Shown here piece after piece: positions 1 through 11,849 of a stretch of DNA of 64,000 nt. The translations under genes and the position numbers were made by a program. This stretch comes from Siphonodentalium dalli (Eukaryota; Mollusca; Scaphopoda; Gadilida; Siphonodentaliidae). Under the pieces are notes generated by a model. It ran no database searches and was not told the DNA's origin. It saw only the letters and a program-made list of their open reading frames with translations. The stretch's first letter is position 1, and every line of letters starts with the position of its first letter. The stretch is taken from NCBI GenBank assembly GCA_032622095.1, contig CP136067.1, forward strand, positions 53,731,899 to 53,795,898, given 5' to 3'.

Positions 1-460
1 AGACTGTGTCGACGACCATTGAAGTCCGTCTAAAAATTGACAGTGACAACGACTAAAGTCCGTCTAAACATATACTGTTACAACGACCAAAGTCCGTCTA
101 AACATATACTGTGACAACAACCAAAGTCCGTCTAAAAATATACTGTGAAAACGATGAAAGTCCGTCTAAACATATACTGTGAAAACAACCAATGTCCGTC
201 TAAAATATACAGTGATAACGACCAAAGTCCGTCTAATCATATACTGTGACAACGACCAAAGTCCGTCTAAACATATACTGTGACAACTAACAAAGTCCGT
301 CTAAAAAGTTACAACGACCAAAGTCCGTCTAAACGTAGACGGCGACAACGACCAAAGTCCGTCTAAACAAATACTGTGACAACGACCAAAGTCCGTCTAA
401 ACATATAATGTGACAACGACCAAAGTCCGTCTAAAAATAGACGGTGACAACGACAAAATT
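1..460. repeat. 34-bp minisatellite, about 13 copies, cut by window edge
   Basis: The core AGTCCGTCT recurs at 23, 57, 91, 125 and 159 and then at 33-35 bp steps to about 427. The consensus is roughly ACAACGACCAA, then AGTCCGTCTAAA, then CATATACTGTG. Units differ by substitutions and single-base indels, so the array is not freshly homogenised. The left end lies outside the window. Short open frames here only follow the repeat. Confidence 0.9.
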
Positions 461-789
461 TCGATACAGATAACCACGACAAATGTCAAGCGTATACACA
501 AAAATGTACGATCATGTATGTCGAAGAAAGAGAGTATATGGGAGGTATATAATATATTCATTGGAGAAATTTCTAGCTGCGTCAGAAAAAAATACATAAT
601 ACAGGGATATGGCTGAGTGCCTCCACTGGGTAGGTGTCCACCTTCCAGCTGTACCCCACCCTTGAACCATTCCGGACTCTCAAATTCGCCAAATTCCATA
701 TGCACCCCCTTGGTTGGAGGAGTTATCACTCGTATCTCAAGCTTTCCAATTATTGAAAACCACTTCAATCCTCATATGATCTGAAAATT

Positions 790-1130
790 ACCAACAGATG
801 GTCATTTCAGTCCAAAATTTTGACAAAACTTGCATCTACTGCTTACGAGGACGCTGGTGTCTGTCGCTTCTGTGCGTCCAACAATTCTTGTTTATTTGAG
901 CACATAACCATACATTGCAATTCTCTGTCAGCTCTCATGAATGAAATATGGTATGATATCATAAACGTATATGGAATTGAGACCTTAATATAATACTTGA
1001 TTCATTGTCCCAATCCATACAACTTGCCACATTTCTGGGTCACTTCCTATATGAACTGACTGTATTCTCTCTCATTTCAACACAATAATTCAGGTTCTTC
1101 ATGAAAGCTACAATTAATCAATGGTTCTTG
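790..1130 (+). pseudogene. LINE reverse-transcriptase C-terminal relic
   Basis: A short frame contains a Cys-His motif, C-R-F-C then E-H-I-T-I-H-C, starting at 862. It matches the C-x2-C...H-x4-C knuckle found near the C terminus of many non-LTR retrotransposon polyproteins. The following residues (LSALMNEIWYDIINVYG) fit the weakly conserved tail. No RT core is present and the frame stops soon after. This is probably a 5'-truncated, decayed insertion; the clade cannot be told. Confidence 0.45.
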
Positions 1131-4100
1131 TTTCATCGCATAGAAAAGATTATCTTCGACACGTATAATGTCTAGCATATAATTATGTGATAACACATAA
1201 TATTAATATCTTGGGTTTGTTATATATATAGCCCATAATATAGTATATTGGCATAATGCATGTGTGTATTATAACGAGTACGAATGGTGCGCTCGGTGAG
1301 AGAGAGAGAGATGGAGATAGAGACATGAAGAGGGAGACACATTCGGCGAGAGACGATGATTGTTAGGTGTGGGGGGGGGTTGTACATGGGTGTGAGTATC
1401 CGTTGGTTTATTACTTGTTTGTGATGTAATTTGTAATGTATACCATCTTGTAAATATGTTGACCTCCCTGTGTCTGTGTTTCCTATATGTATATTTGTTA
1501 TGTGTTAAATAACTCTTCATTTATGGAGGAAAATTAAAGAGAGATATATATATAAAATATGCGAGGTTGGGTCTAAAAATAACAAACTCCCCACTTTAGT
1601 CTGAAGATTTTTTTTATCAAATACAGGAGCGTCCCACGAGTTCTACATTTTACTGAAACACGTGTCCGAGGATGCGAGGTTGAATGCGCATGTCACACGC
1701 CTTGAATACATAGGATTGTTCGCGCTGTCGGGTCTTATAGTTAGAATACGCGGTTAAGACGCTTCTGGATACAAATTTATACAATGCAGATTTTCACGTT
1801 GTTTAACGAAACGTTATATTGAAATTGACAGAAAAATAGAAAATCCCTCCAGAAATGGATTAATTATCATATCAGATAGGATTATAATTCACGCTTACTG
1901 GCGTCCGGAATGTTAATCCCCCCTGACTATACCACATTTATACATCGGTGCCGAGCGAACAAAGACTCCATTATATCGAACCCACAATCACTTTACTCAA
2001 ATTATGTTTTAAAATGCCGCGAGTCAGCGGATAAATCATCTTTGATTTGACACCCAATAATGTCTGCTAAATGACACCGCGTTAAGATCATTCAACATTG
2101 TACAATAAGTCACTGGACAACAAAAAAGTCAAACAGGGAAACGGGTTTCTGATGGTTTCATCAATGCTCCAAGATCCTTTTAAGTTGAACTCGGGTCGAG
2201 TGGAATATTGAATTTGGAATACTTCTCAAATGAGGGCGTTATACTCCTCTGGGAATATTCGCGTTAACTTTGTCAGGTCAAACTCATTGGCATGCATGCA
2301 TGCATGACTAAGAGCTGAGGACAATTGGTTGAGATTTTTTAAAGCATGAATGCCGTGTAGGCCTACATGTTGATATATGATCAGTTATACCGGAGTCATT
2401 TTAAGTATGTGCCACAGAGGCGTGTCGTTAAACATGAGTAAAAATAGAAATAAAAAAAATATGAAATTAAAAACGAGCGCGCTACTTTAACAAACACATT
2501 GCTATTGATCGATATAGTACATTCACAAGGAAGTTCACAAAATCCAATACGTTCTCGCTTCTAACAGCCATAAGTAAAAAAAAACGTCTGAACCGATTTC
2601 TAAAATTCCAACGCTAATCGTTCGAGTAAAACCTATATTTGAAAAATCTGGTATACATCATTCTTATATTCTATAATAAACTGTTTGAAAACGCATAACA
2701 CAGACGCAGCACAAAAGATTGATGCCGAGCACCGGCATTGTTGCCACACTTATAGTACTGAAGAGAAATAGATTGTCGAAACAATAAATTTATCGATAAA
2801 ACCCCCATTTTTGTACAAAACCTCTACATGTTTCGACATATCTGTTGTTAATCTGCCCAAATCAATATCATATTTGAATTCAAGTCTCCAATTTTAAGCA
2901 ATAATTTCACATTATTTTTGCATTGAAAATGAACTCAATGACCTGCTTGGCTATGCACGCACTGAGTATCCTGATCTTTGATTGGTTAAACCGTCATACG
3001 CGTATTTTGTCTAAACTATACGAAATCGCTTCATATAATTGGTAAACCGATTTCCAACTACTGGTATGTCAGGCATGATATTTCCGACTATTGGAAATAT
3101 TGGCCAATGTTGCGGTGTGAGACATCCCCTCCCCTGTCGCCTCGTTCTGTAACATAACATCTGAGAAACAAACGTACAAATGTATGTACATTCAAATAAA
3201 GACGTTTCATTTCAAATGTGCTGATATTCAGTGGTGTACTGTATATGGAAAAATAAAAAAAAAGTGTTTGAACTTAGTCACCCGGACTCACAATTGTGCA
3301 TTATTTCTTATACATAAGTATATCAGGTTTTGTGATAGCAATTTATCTCGACATACGGGCAATGTAGTCTGGTCATTGAAGCATTATACCTAGAACAAAT
3401 TTCTAACAAAATGTGTTTTTGTGTCAGTTTGTCGGGAAGAATCTGGGCAACAACATATCCAAAATCCGTCTTGAGGAAAATGATCTATTCAAGATGGCGT
3501 CCAATATACACAACATAAAACCTTACAAAATGCACTGCTATAGAACAATATGAACAATATGAGAGGTATGCATATAGCACTGGGTAAAGATGTGAAGATG
3601 TGAAGATCCTATAGTATAGTGTCCATGTCTCAAAATAGTATCCATAGTTGCCTCCGATCAGGTGATGAAACAGGAATATTTCGCTTTTATCACAATAATG
3701 CATGGTGGCATATCATGAACGCAATTTATCAAAACACAAAGGAATACCATATATACTATCTTCAATAAATTCTAAAATTGACCAACATTGTTTACATACT
3801 GTGTGGCGGAGAGAGTTGTGCACAAAATCACAAATAGCAACATTTCGTGAATGTCCAATGCTAACATAACGGCTTTAAACGATGATCACCTGATATTTAG
3901 CACATTTACGTCGGTGGTATTGGTAAGATATTTTCAAACAAAACGATACTAAAAACTAATATTGTGTATTGCGTTGCAGTATATTCCAGTCGTAAAGTGG
4001 CGACTGAAATAATTTGAACATAATTGTCTACTAATAAACCGGTTTGGTAGCAGCGCGAAAGTTAGTCTTACATACACTGTAAGCTGTACAACCTGTACTG

Positions 4101-4920
4101 TCTCTTGGTTTGGTGAGATATGGCGCTAATATATTGAAGAGATGAGTGTTTCTTTGCATTATGATAATCATTGGGATATATGTGTATGGTATATTATCGC
4201 GAGGAGTACAGAAAATTCCAGAAATGTAACTAGTTTTTATACCACAAGGGCATGCACTTTAGTTTCTGTGTCAATAATTAATCACAATGGCGAATGAAAC
4301 TAACAATGTTAGTCTAACATTCACTGCGTGGTGAAACATTACTTTGTGTGTTGCGTGCCCAAAATTATTATATTTTGACCCGACAGTTGGATGTTATATA
4401 AGCAGAAAACACGAACTTTAAAGACTTAAACCATTGGGTTTGACTTGCGCTGCAGTGGCCGATAAATCCTTCAATTGGATCTGTTTTAATTATCAGTGTA
4501 CCTTTAAATATATTTAACAACAGACTTGTTCATTACCAATGCGTATTTTCACTCATATATGGTTATCCAATATGTTGCTTTCGTCGTGGAATGTCTAGGA
4601 GTTGCAGCCATTTTGACAGCCATTTCGTGGCCGCGATTGTGTTATTTTCTGTACGTGTAACAGTGTGGGTTTCACTCTATTCGCTCCCGTTCTCTAATTT
4701 CACACATACTTGTATAACTGTGTAATTCCTATGCCACAATATATCGTATAATTACCTTCACAATTTACGTCAGACCCCACCCCTATTCGGGGTGGTGTAG
4801 AACATTTTCCCCAAAGCGGTTATGTTATGCACGAAGGTATCCTCTTTCCAACGATACAAAATTTAGTTTGTTAAGAATTATTTTTCCGTGTATGCCCTCT
4901 ATTTCAGACCGACATAATAT
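1130..4920. other. A+T-rich stretch without recognised genes
   Basis: There is a GA-rich microsatellite near 1300-1345, a G run near 1370, and a short GCAT repeat near 2290-2306. No frame here resembles a known protein, and I see no long inverted or tandem repeat. Nothing else is supported. Confidence 0.5.
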
Positions 4921-4924
4921 ATTA

Positions 4925-4985
4925 TCTCGGATAGCAGTTCGTACCTATAATATAAACGTTATATAGGTACGAACTATACTATCCG
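4925..4985. repeat. Short palindrome (hairpin)
   Basis: GTTCGTACCTATA near 4938 is answered by TATAGGTACGAAC near 4964, with arms extending to GGATAG and CTATCC. It abuts the 155-bp tandem repeat to its right and may be the terminus of that element. Confidence 0.6.
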
Positions 4986-5039
4986 AAAAGCCGTGAACAA
5001 TTAAATGTATGTAACTCATGTTTCGCGCTGAATTGGGTA

Positions 5040-5500
5040 TGGACCGAAGTGACAAATAGCTGAGCAGGATCGATATGAAAACGAGTGGAACAGTCCATTT
5101 CTCGAAGAATATCCCACGCGATTGGCTCGTTTTTGGTGCCAAATTAGGATTGATATTCGCCTCACCGAGTTTAAGGGGTAAGGCTAAACGCGGACGGAAA
5201 CCGTTATTGCAAAATATCTCAAGACATAAGTATAGGTCTATATAGAGACTTAAATTTTTCACGACATAATTCAATAACCAAATGAAGTTTGTGTTCAAAT
5301 TTAAGAGGCGTAACTCATTAATTGTTTAAGGGGTGGCGCTAGCAGGGTGCGAACTATTCTTGCGCGATATCTCAAGAAATAAGGGTCTATAAGGAGTTCA
5401 TATTTTCAAGGAATAATATGCTAAGCCAAAACGAAAGATGAGGTTGAAATTTCAGGGATGTAGCCCCATGTTTTTAAAAGGTACTAAGAGGAGTGCAAAC
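5040..5500. repeat. Degenerate tandem repeat, period about 155 bp
   Basis: ATATCTCAAGA occurs at about 5213 and 5368, within units that share an AAGGGGT boundary, a 'TATAGAGACTTAAATTTT' versus 'TATAAGGAGTTCATATTTT' block and a 'TTTAAGAGGCGTAACTC' versus 'TTTCAGGGATGTAGCCC' block. A third, weaker unit lies to the left, ending at the GTTTAAGGGG near 5170. The units are old and diverged. Confidence 0.65.
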
Positions 5501-5849
5501 GTTTTTTATGTTAGTTACATATATTATTTTTGACTTCGGTATCGGACAGAACTGCAATGTCGTTGAAATGTGAACACTGACCAATGACAGTTCAGTCAGT
5601 GTCGCAAAAAGGGTCAGGTTACTATATCGGACGGCTGGTTCAATTGGGACAAGGAATTACACTCACACAATCATGTATATGCATTCGCTTTGTGGCACAT
5701 GAATGCAGGACGTTGGTTGGTAGAAAATAATGTCACATGACGTCGCGCGCTGACCCCAACTTGTGTCCATTTTTTGTGAAGACGCAACTTGCATCAAGTC
5801 ACGAGAATAACGTTGGAAATTTGCCAGTTGACTCGGTTGAGTGTAACTA

Positions 5850-5992
5850 TAAGTAATGGATGTTGATTTTGTTGCATTCCATATAGTATGGATGCAAGTT
5901 GGTCTGACATATTTACGTGTGGAACGCGAGAATGACAAACCAATTTGCATCAATACCACATGGAACGCAACAAAATCAACATCCATTACTTA
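5850..5992. mobile_element. 143-bp hairpin MITE
   Basis: The arms are inverted copies. TAAGTAATGGATGTTG at 5850 pairs with CAACATCCATTACTTA ending at 5992, and the pairing continues inward through TTTTGTTGC and TTCCATA to GATGCAAGTTGGT, with a loop of about 35 bp. The structure fits a non-autonomous DNA transposon or foldback element. No target duplication is clear. Confidence 0.75.
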
Positions 5993-5999
5993 AATAGTC

Positions 6000-6910
6000 T
6001 GGATCCTGGTCCAAAACAGCGAACATCTGAATTCAGATAGGCACTGCGCATGGCCGAGTTCATGTCATCTTGACTCAGATATATAAGGCACCGTCATGCT
6101 CGTATCCATGTATGTTCCTGATATGTTACGAATAAAGAGTTTGCCTGGAAAATTGGCATCTACAACACCACAATTCCGGTTTTTATACCACTGACCCACA
6201 GCGCTAACACGTGGTACCTCAGTGATATTGGGACTGCTATTTCGCATTAAAGTTGAACTAACGATCAAAGAATTGAAAAGTGGAAAATAATTGACTGGAT
6301 TTATGCAGCAAAATTCATCACATCCGCTGTTATTCAATGGGAAAGATTAATCTTACGTCAATTGAGGTGATTTGGTGATATTTCCACAAAAAATGATAGG
6401 CAAAAGAAACAGGGAACAACAACGCCTATTGTTATTCAAATAACACCGAGATTAAATTTCTTCTATAGCTTGAGTGTCGCAATGCTCCGGGTAACCTCTC
6501 CAACTTGATAACAACCTCTTAACATGTTGCTCTAATCTTACGAATGATGCATTCGAAAAAATAGATGACGAAATTCGCGTGGGTGGGCCGGTGTACAGGA
6601 AGTGAGGGCAATTTGCACACCTTCGTGACGAGTCGTATTTAAACCTGATGCAATAGTCTGTTCGTTTAAACTTCTCTCGTTGCACATCTGCGCTAATTGT
6701 TCTGTGTTCTCGAGTCAAGCTGCGAGACTGCGGGTATATCCGATTTACAAAGCGCAGCGTGAAAGTGTCTGGGAATGTTCGAACCTCAATTTAGTGAAGT
6801 TGCTTGTCGGGTTCACAGGTGTTTTTGTCAATGAATGGTCCTAATACACAGAACCATGGCATAAATCAAACAATTTGCTGCCATACTGACCTGAGATCAT
6901 GCCACGAATC
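6000..6910. other. No recognised feature
   Basis: Two open frames of about 90 codons on the minus strand (6065-6337 and 6452-6718) match no family that I recognise, and nothing about them suggests coding. No repeat was seen. Confidence 0.4.
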
Positions 6911-6920
6911 TCTACTATGG

Positions 6921-7243
6921 CTGAAGGGGTCACTCTCACCAAAGAAAGTGCTGAAGGGTACACAGGATTTTCAAAATGTGCTGAAGGGTACACAGGGTTT
7001 GAAATGTCATTCTAAAGGACATTCAGTCTTCGTATCTGCCATGATTTCTGTTAGAGAATAATTGTTTACGTTCCAATGAATATCAAAATGTACTGAAAAC
7101 AAACTGCTAATGGGCGCCAGACTTTCATAAACACAATTTAAGTAATGGTGTTTGTGCCGATCACAAATCCTGTGTACCCTTCAGCACATTTTCAAACCCT
7201 GTGTACCCTTCAGCAGTTTTTTTGGTGAGAGTGACCCCTTCAG
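6921..7243. mobile_element. Non-autonomous DNA transposon, long TIRs, 11-bp target duplication
   Basis: The ends are inverted copies beginning CTGAAGGGGTCACTCTCACC at 6921 and ending with its complement at 7243. The arms extend about 80 bp and hold two tandem copies of CTGAAGGGTACACAGG. The element is bracketed by CTCTACTATGG at 6910-6920 and at 7244-7254, an exact 11-bp direct repeat. Long arms with a 9-11 bp duplication are typical of Mutator-like elements. That class assignment is inference, since no transposase lies inside the 323 bp. Confidence 0.8.
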
Positions 7244-7261
7244 CTCTACTATGGCTAACGC

Positions 7262-7737
7262 CGGTAGAGATCATATTCCACCATTACAAACACAGTGAAA
7301 CACTTGGAACTTTTTGAAGTTTTGACAGGGAATATTATAAAGTTGAAAACATTACACGAGGAATATATTTCTTAGTTCTTGTCTGTTCCCTGATAATGTA
7401 CTTCACTGTTCCCTGATAATGTACTTCACTGTTCCCTGATAATGTACTTCACTGTAGGTGAAGGTTCCAACTCGAAATTTCACGATTTAAGTGACTTTGT
7501 GAGCGATTTTGCTTTGCGTCGCTTTGAATTGGGGAAATTATCCTGGGTAATTAATTCAATGTTTATTGCGATATCGGCTCACAAAAGTCACATAAAAGCA
7601 TGCAATTTCTAGTTGGGACCTTCATCTATAGTGAATTACATTATTAAGGAACAGATAATAACTAAGAAATATATTCAATTTTGTCGACTATAATGTTCCC
7701 TGTCAAAACTTAAAAAAGTTCCCAGGTTTTGTACTTA
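7262..7737. mobile_element. Palindromic element, family P (copy 1)
   Basis: The left arm (GATCATATTCCACC near 7270, then TTTTGACAGGGAA near 7320, CACTGTAGGTGAAGG near 7450, and GTGACTTTGTGAGC) is mirrored on the right by CTTCATCTATAGTG and TTCCCTGTCAAAAC, ending near 7730. A 23-bp unit, TGTTCCCTGATAATGTACTTCAC, is present in triplicate at 7384, 7407 and 7430, only in the left arm. The right end runs into a TA microsatellite. Copies 2 and 3 lie at 12285-13040 and 22195-25860. Confidence 0.75.
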
Positions 7738-7760
7738 TATATATATATATATATATATAT
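7735..7760. repeat. TA microsatellite
   Basis: About 13 TA dinucleotides sit immediately beside the right arm of the palindromic element. Confidence 0.9.
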
Positions 7761-7834
7761 CCCTTGCTATGAATGTATAGGTATGTCATACATGTTTGAC
7801 TACCGAATCTTAATACTTGCGTTACTAAATACTC

Positions 7835-8000
7835 ATTGATACGGTGGCTGATTTGCGACATGATCAATGCATTTCCCCCCGAAATATTATCTCGAGATCC
7901 CTAAATATTATCTCGCGAGATCTCGACATATAACCTCGAGATCTCGATATACACATCTCAAGATATCAAGATATTATCTCGGGGGGGGGGGGGGGGGGGT
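7835..8000. repeat. CTCGAGAT palindrome cluster with 20-base G run
   Basis: Repeated TATCTCGAGATC, CTCGCGAGATCTCG and CTCGAGATCTCG motifs lead into a run of about 20 G at 7980-7999. The block GGTGGCTGATTTGCGACAT near 7842 recurs inverted near 52570 beside another GATCTCGAGAT motif, so this is a dispersed repeat rather than a local oddity. Confidence 0.65.
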
Positions 8001-8009
8001 GTTGGCCAT

Positions 8010-8262
8010 ATCACAAATAAACCCTCAGGAAATGTTCAGACAATAAGGTCAACAAAGGTCGTTTGTTGAACTTATCTGAATATTTCCCACCAATTAATAG
8101 AAATCCATCTGCAATTGTATTATATTTTCGTCTAGCTGGTTGTCGTCTTCCTGCATTATTAACCGAACATCCATCAAAATGAATAACAGACCATTCCAAT
8201 GTATACTTTTATAAGAGAATGGGAGAATCCATTCGTATAGAAAGGGTAAACAGTGTCCTTCT
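8010..8262 (-). mobile_element. TTAA-class MITE fragment with internal hairpin
   Basis: The minus strand reads CCCTTTCTATACGAATGG from about 8258, close to the terminus of the element at 54856-55097. The other end is a hairpin, GGAAATGTTCAG at 8030 against CTGAATATTTCC ending near 8090. The same hairpin occurs near 49530-49600 and in decayed form near 55000. The TTAA sites are mutated here. A 62-codon minus-strand frame follows the hairpin and is not taken as coding. Confidence 0.55.
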
Positions 8263-9060
8263 CTAGAAATCTACCCCTTCGCTCGGATGGTTTCCTTTCC
8301 ATCATTGGAGCCCTGTCTTTAGATAACCAATTTGAACTCTATAAGTTCCTGTGGGTAGTGTGGCGCAGCCAATACTCCAATTAGGAGTATATATAATACA
8401 AGAAAACCATAATCAGAAATGGTAACGCCCTCAAGATCATATTATTAGCCATAAATATAAATTATAAGATAAAATATATTGGTTACATGAAGCACCGCCT
8501 CAGAATTCCGTTAAAACAACTAATCCTTCAAATTATTACAAAAAACTACGGCTTATTATAGCAGGTTTCTCATTCACCACACCAGAAAGCTTCTAAATGC
8601 GGATCAAAAATCGGAGGCATTGTGTTCCCGCCAAGAGTGCATGGCCCAGCCATTGTTCATACCTAAACATCGAAAGCAATTAACGCGGTCATAATAGTTA
8701 CATACTGCAACTATGTGACATCCATCGAATACACACCCCACGAAAACCCGAAATGTGTTGTCCTGCGAGAAATCCCATCGCTATAGCTCAATTTGACATG
8801 GCCAGATTAGCCTTCCTACAATATCCATAAATAACAACTACACCTTTTACCGCATTCGGGGTAGCACTACAGCTGTTAATGTGTCCCAAAAAAAAACCAT
8901 TATCTATTTATAAAATGCCCAGCGAACCACAGCTTTCTAAAATCTGTAGAACAGTATACACCGGGGCGTTAATAATACAATATATAACCGGGGTTCATGA
9001 TTATGTATATAATGGTATTCAATCTGTCACGTGATGTTCGATTAAAATAATATATTATAG
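8263..9060. other. No recognised feature
   Basis: A+T-rich sequence without a recognisable frame, long inverted repeat or tandem repeat. Confidence 0.4.
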
Positions 9061-9085
9061 CGTGTCAATATAATCTAATCGGAAG

Positions 9086-9230
9086 AGGGGTAACCGGGAT
9101 GGGCCAATTGTATGGTGTATGGGGATCACAAGGGGTAACCGCCCGGGATGGGCCAATTGTATGGTGTATGGGGATCGCGAGGGGTAACCGCCCGGGATGG
9201 GCCAATTGTATGGTGTATGGGGATCGCGAG
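9086..9230. repeat. 49-bp tandem repeat, three copies
   Basis: Units starting AGGGGTAACC at 9086, 9131 and 9180 continue through GGGATGGGCCAATTG, TATGGTGTATGGGGATC. The last two are nearly identical at a 49-bp period. The first lacks a GCCC block and is 45 bp long. Minus-strand frames here are repeat translations. Confidence 0.9.
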
Positions 9231-9599
9231 ACGGCAGACTGTCCATTATCCATGGACATATAAATATCTATGATCTGGCTCTGGACCAAACTTGTTGATC
9301 CCACCTCGAGATCGATGTCCGCTGCTGTCTATATACTTCTGTATTTGAACTTTTGTCGTGGTGAACTCCGAAGTACATGGCTGCTGTGCATCCGATATAT
9401 ATTCTGAATCAAATAAATGTGGGTTGACTTATGTTTGGAATAACCAAACTGTAGTAGAAGGAGAATACGTCACTAGATATGTGGAACAAATCCATAAGGA
9501 CCTGCTTCTCGTCGAATAGAGGATATATCTCCAAACAAAGACTATAAGTGTGTCATATACCGCAACGTGAAGGAATAATTTGGCAGGAGAAATATTTAA

Positions 9600-9910
9600 T
9601 TTGAATTACCCCTAGAGCTCAGAACATGACACCACTGAGAAGAGAAACTACCGCTTACCGGTTGAAGTTTCTTCACTCCAATGTATGCTCTGTGACTCAG
9701 AAGAGACCGGCGATGAGTATCATTACATTTTCACCTGCAGCGCATTAAACTCTGTCCACAGGATTCATATCAAATACTACTAACAAACGTGTTCAAGTCA
9801 CACGCGAAATTAGCAGCACTGATGAACACTACAAACAAGACTGAGCTAGAGAATTTGGCTAAATTTGCCAAAGAAATGTTAATTACTGCATCAGTCTGAG
9901 AACGTATATG
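9600..9910 (+). pseudogene. LINE reverse-transcriptase C-terminal relic
   Basis: The frame at 9682-9738 reads C-M-L-C-D-S-E-E-T-G-D-E-Y-H-Y-I-F-T-C, the C-x2-C...H-x4-C knuckle of non-LTR retrotransposon proteins. A stop follows within about 15 codons, but the next region still reads like the C-terminal tail in another frame. No RT core lies upstream, so it is a 5'-truncated, decayed copy. It resembles the knuckles at 46.4 and 52.1 kb. Confidence 0.55.
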
Positions 9911-9960
9911 TACATACATGTACACCCACAAACTCACTCAAAAACTCTCTCACTCATCCG

Positions 9961-10058
9961 CAAGCCTGAGTTTAGTGTGCCTGACATTTGCAGAATGAGG
10001 TCCCCAGAGGTGAATTTAGGGTCACCAAATTCACCCTCTGGTGACCTCATGATATTGG
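9961..10058. mobile_element. AGCCTGA-type hairpin MITE fragment
   Basis: GAATGAGGTCCCCAGAGG near 9993 pairs with CCTCTGGTGACCTCAT near 10034, around a core reading GTGAATT and AATTCAC. The left flank, AGCCTGAGTTTAGTGTG, matches the terminus of the element at 23474-23909. This copy retains one end. Confidence 0.6.
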
Positions 10059-10430
10059 AGACATATACTCAAACTTAAGTTTCCAAATGGTGAATATTGT
10101 GATGTACGCCCATAAACTCAGATTTGCTCACACAACAAAACCATCGATACGAAACATTTTGTCTGTTACCCATCTGTACGATCTACTTCAAATCCATATT
10201 CACAATATTTGTTTGGGCATACATGTACATGTAATATTTACATGTAGCTGTTGTTTATTTTGTAATTAATTATATATATGTGGTGTCCTCCAGTTCCAGC
10301 TGTCCCCTTGGCCTCAACTATATAAGGGGCATGCAGTGCCCAGTGCAAGGTTGTCCCATATATTTGCACGAAATTTCCCATATTTCAACATGTGACTGTT
10401 ACCTCCAAAGCTTGTGTCAACAATATCCAC
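10059..10430. other. No recognised feature
   Basis: Two short plus-strand frames of 60-64 codons look random. No repeat structure was seen. Confidence 0.35.
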
Positions 10431-10439
10431 ATCGAGCAA

Positions 10440-10825
10440 AATATGCATTTTATCGAATTATTAAAGTAATGTGAAACAGCCCGACAGGGTGATAAAATAT
10501 AAATGGAGAATATTTTGCTCAAAGTAGTTATGTTTACGAATATTAATTCAAATTTACAACGTCATTCTGATATACTAATTAAATGCAATTACTCTCGACG
10601 GCGAAATCATTTGTGTGTGTTTGTCGCAGATAGTTGCGTCTCGAATCCAGATGTAAATATTTACAATTGGGCATAGTTCAGAAAATAATTTCTATGGAGT
10701 GGTATGATCGATTTCTTTGAAATTTTTGGCTATGTTATTAGAATGCTACATTCCCCAGGTTGGTATAGCTCCTGAGTACTAACTTATCAGTTTCACGCAC
10801 CTGTGTCTTTAAAACATATTTAGTG
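10440..10825 (+). repeat. Dispersed repeat R1, copy 1
   Basis: It matches the reverse complement of 19920-20320 along its length. Shared landmarks include AAAGTAATGTGAAACA, AAAGTAGTTATGTTTAC versus AAAATAACTACTTTGAG inverted, GTTGCGTC with TCGAATC, GAATGCTACATTC and AACTTATCAGTTTCACGCACC. Identity is moderate, so the copies are old. No coding signal was seen. Confidence 0.65.
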
Positions 10826-11339
10826 AACACTTCATCTCGGTGTGTGATGATAGAACTGTCCATAATCTGATTCGAATTCGGACAAGAAATCACAAACTAC
10901 CAATTCAACAATTAAGGTCCTTAGCTTGACCATTCGACCAGAGTGCATGTACTCTATGAAACAAAGACGAGTATCACGTTATCCTGAAGTGTATATAATT
11001 AAAGGAACTCAGACCGAACGCCCACAAACTGCCAGTACGCTGCAAGTCTAGATTTAAAAAGATTATTAGAAATATGTCAACTGTCAGAAGGAAATTCCAG
11101 GATATTTTATGCAAGTCCACTTGAGGCTATAGCCTATATAACTGATAATCCATGTTACCATGCAATATTTCCCAATGGAAGTCAAAAAGAAGATTTCAAA
11201 CAAAATACGTGAGTTATGGTGTATAACTCATGGAAATTGGCCCATAATATGAAAATTAAATTTTCCAAAATTTTTACTATTTTCTGAAATTTTCTTTAAA
11301 AATCATAAAATTCATGAAAAATTAAATTATTTTGGTTAC

Positions 11340-11460
11340 ATAATTATGTATAGAACGACATTTCCAGATGGAACCAACCACGAATTCGCAAGATTCAAAC
11401 TGTTCGTATTCCAAATGCTCAAATTTTGGAAATGATAAAATGTTTCAACCTGTTGTGTCA
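11340..11460 (+). repeat. Dispersed repeat R2, partial copy
   Basis: ATTCCAAATGCTCAAATT, following an AATTCGCAAGATTC block, matches the two longer R2 copies at 11640-11845 and 14880-15050. It covers only part of them. Confidence 0.5.
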
Positions 11461-11639
11461 GCATTTATGGCGAGTTTGTTTTAATCCTCAATCAATTGTC
11501 CCTCAGATGGTAGAAAGGAGCTCAAGAAGAGCCCACCAAACACAATAATAATTTGGCCAATAGAATGCTGATAAAATAAAATTTCCCCCAAAATTTGTAA
11601 AAAAAATCATTTTCACTAAAAATCGTAAATTTCCCACAT

Positions 11640-11845
11640 AATTTAGATTTTGTGTCACTATATGAACATATTGTGTATGGAATCTAGTTCGAACCAATCA
11701 TCAATTCACAAGAATTATGCTTTTCTCATTCCAAATAATCAAATTGTAGAAGTAATAACAAATAGGGGATGGTAGGTTTTATTGATTTTCGCGGTCAAAT
11801 CATAACATATAAACCAAAATTTTACATTTGTTGTGTGTCCCCGAG
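11640..11845 (+). repeat. Dispersed repeat R2, copy 2
   Basis: It shares AACCAATCATCAA, TTCACAAGA, ATTCCAAAT, CTCAAATTGTAGAAGT-like, ATAACAAATAGGG and GTTGATTTTCGCGG-like blocks with 14880-15050 in the same order and orientation, ending at ACCAAAATTTTACATTTG. Confidence 0.65.
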
Positions 11846-11849
11846 ACCA

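Noticed and set aside
1-460. CRISPR array (regular 34-bp spacing)
   Set aside because: The whole unit is conserved, without unique spacers, and the context is eukaryotic. It is a minisatellite.
5663-5986. 107-codon minus-strand frame across the 5850-5992 hairpin
   Set aside because: More than half of it is the two arms of the inverted repeat. No protein motif.
8011-8199. 62-codon minus-strand frame that at first resembled a LamG or pentraxin segment (DGFLLIGGKYSD)
   Set aside because: The same stretch is half of a DNA hairpin shared with two other loci, and those copies do not keep the frame.
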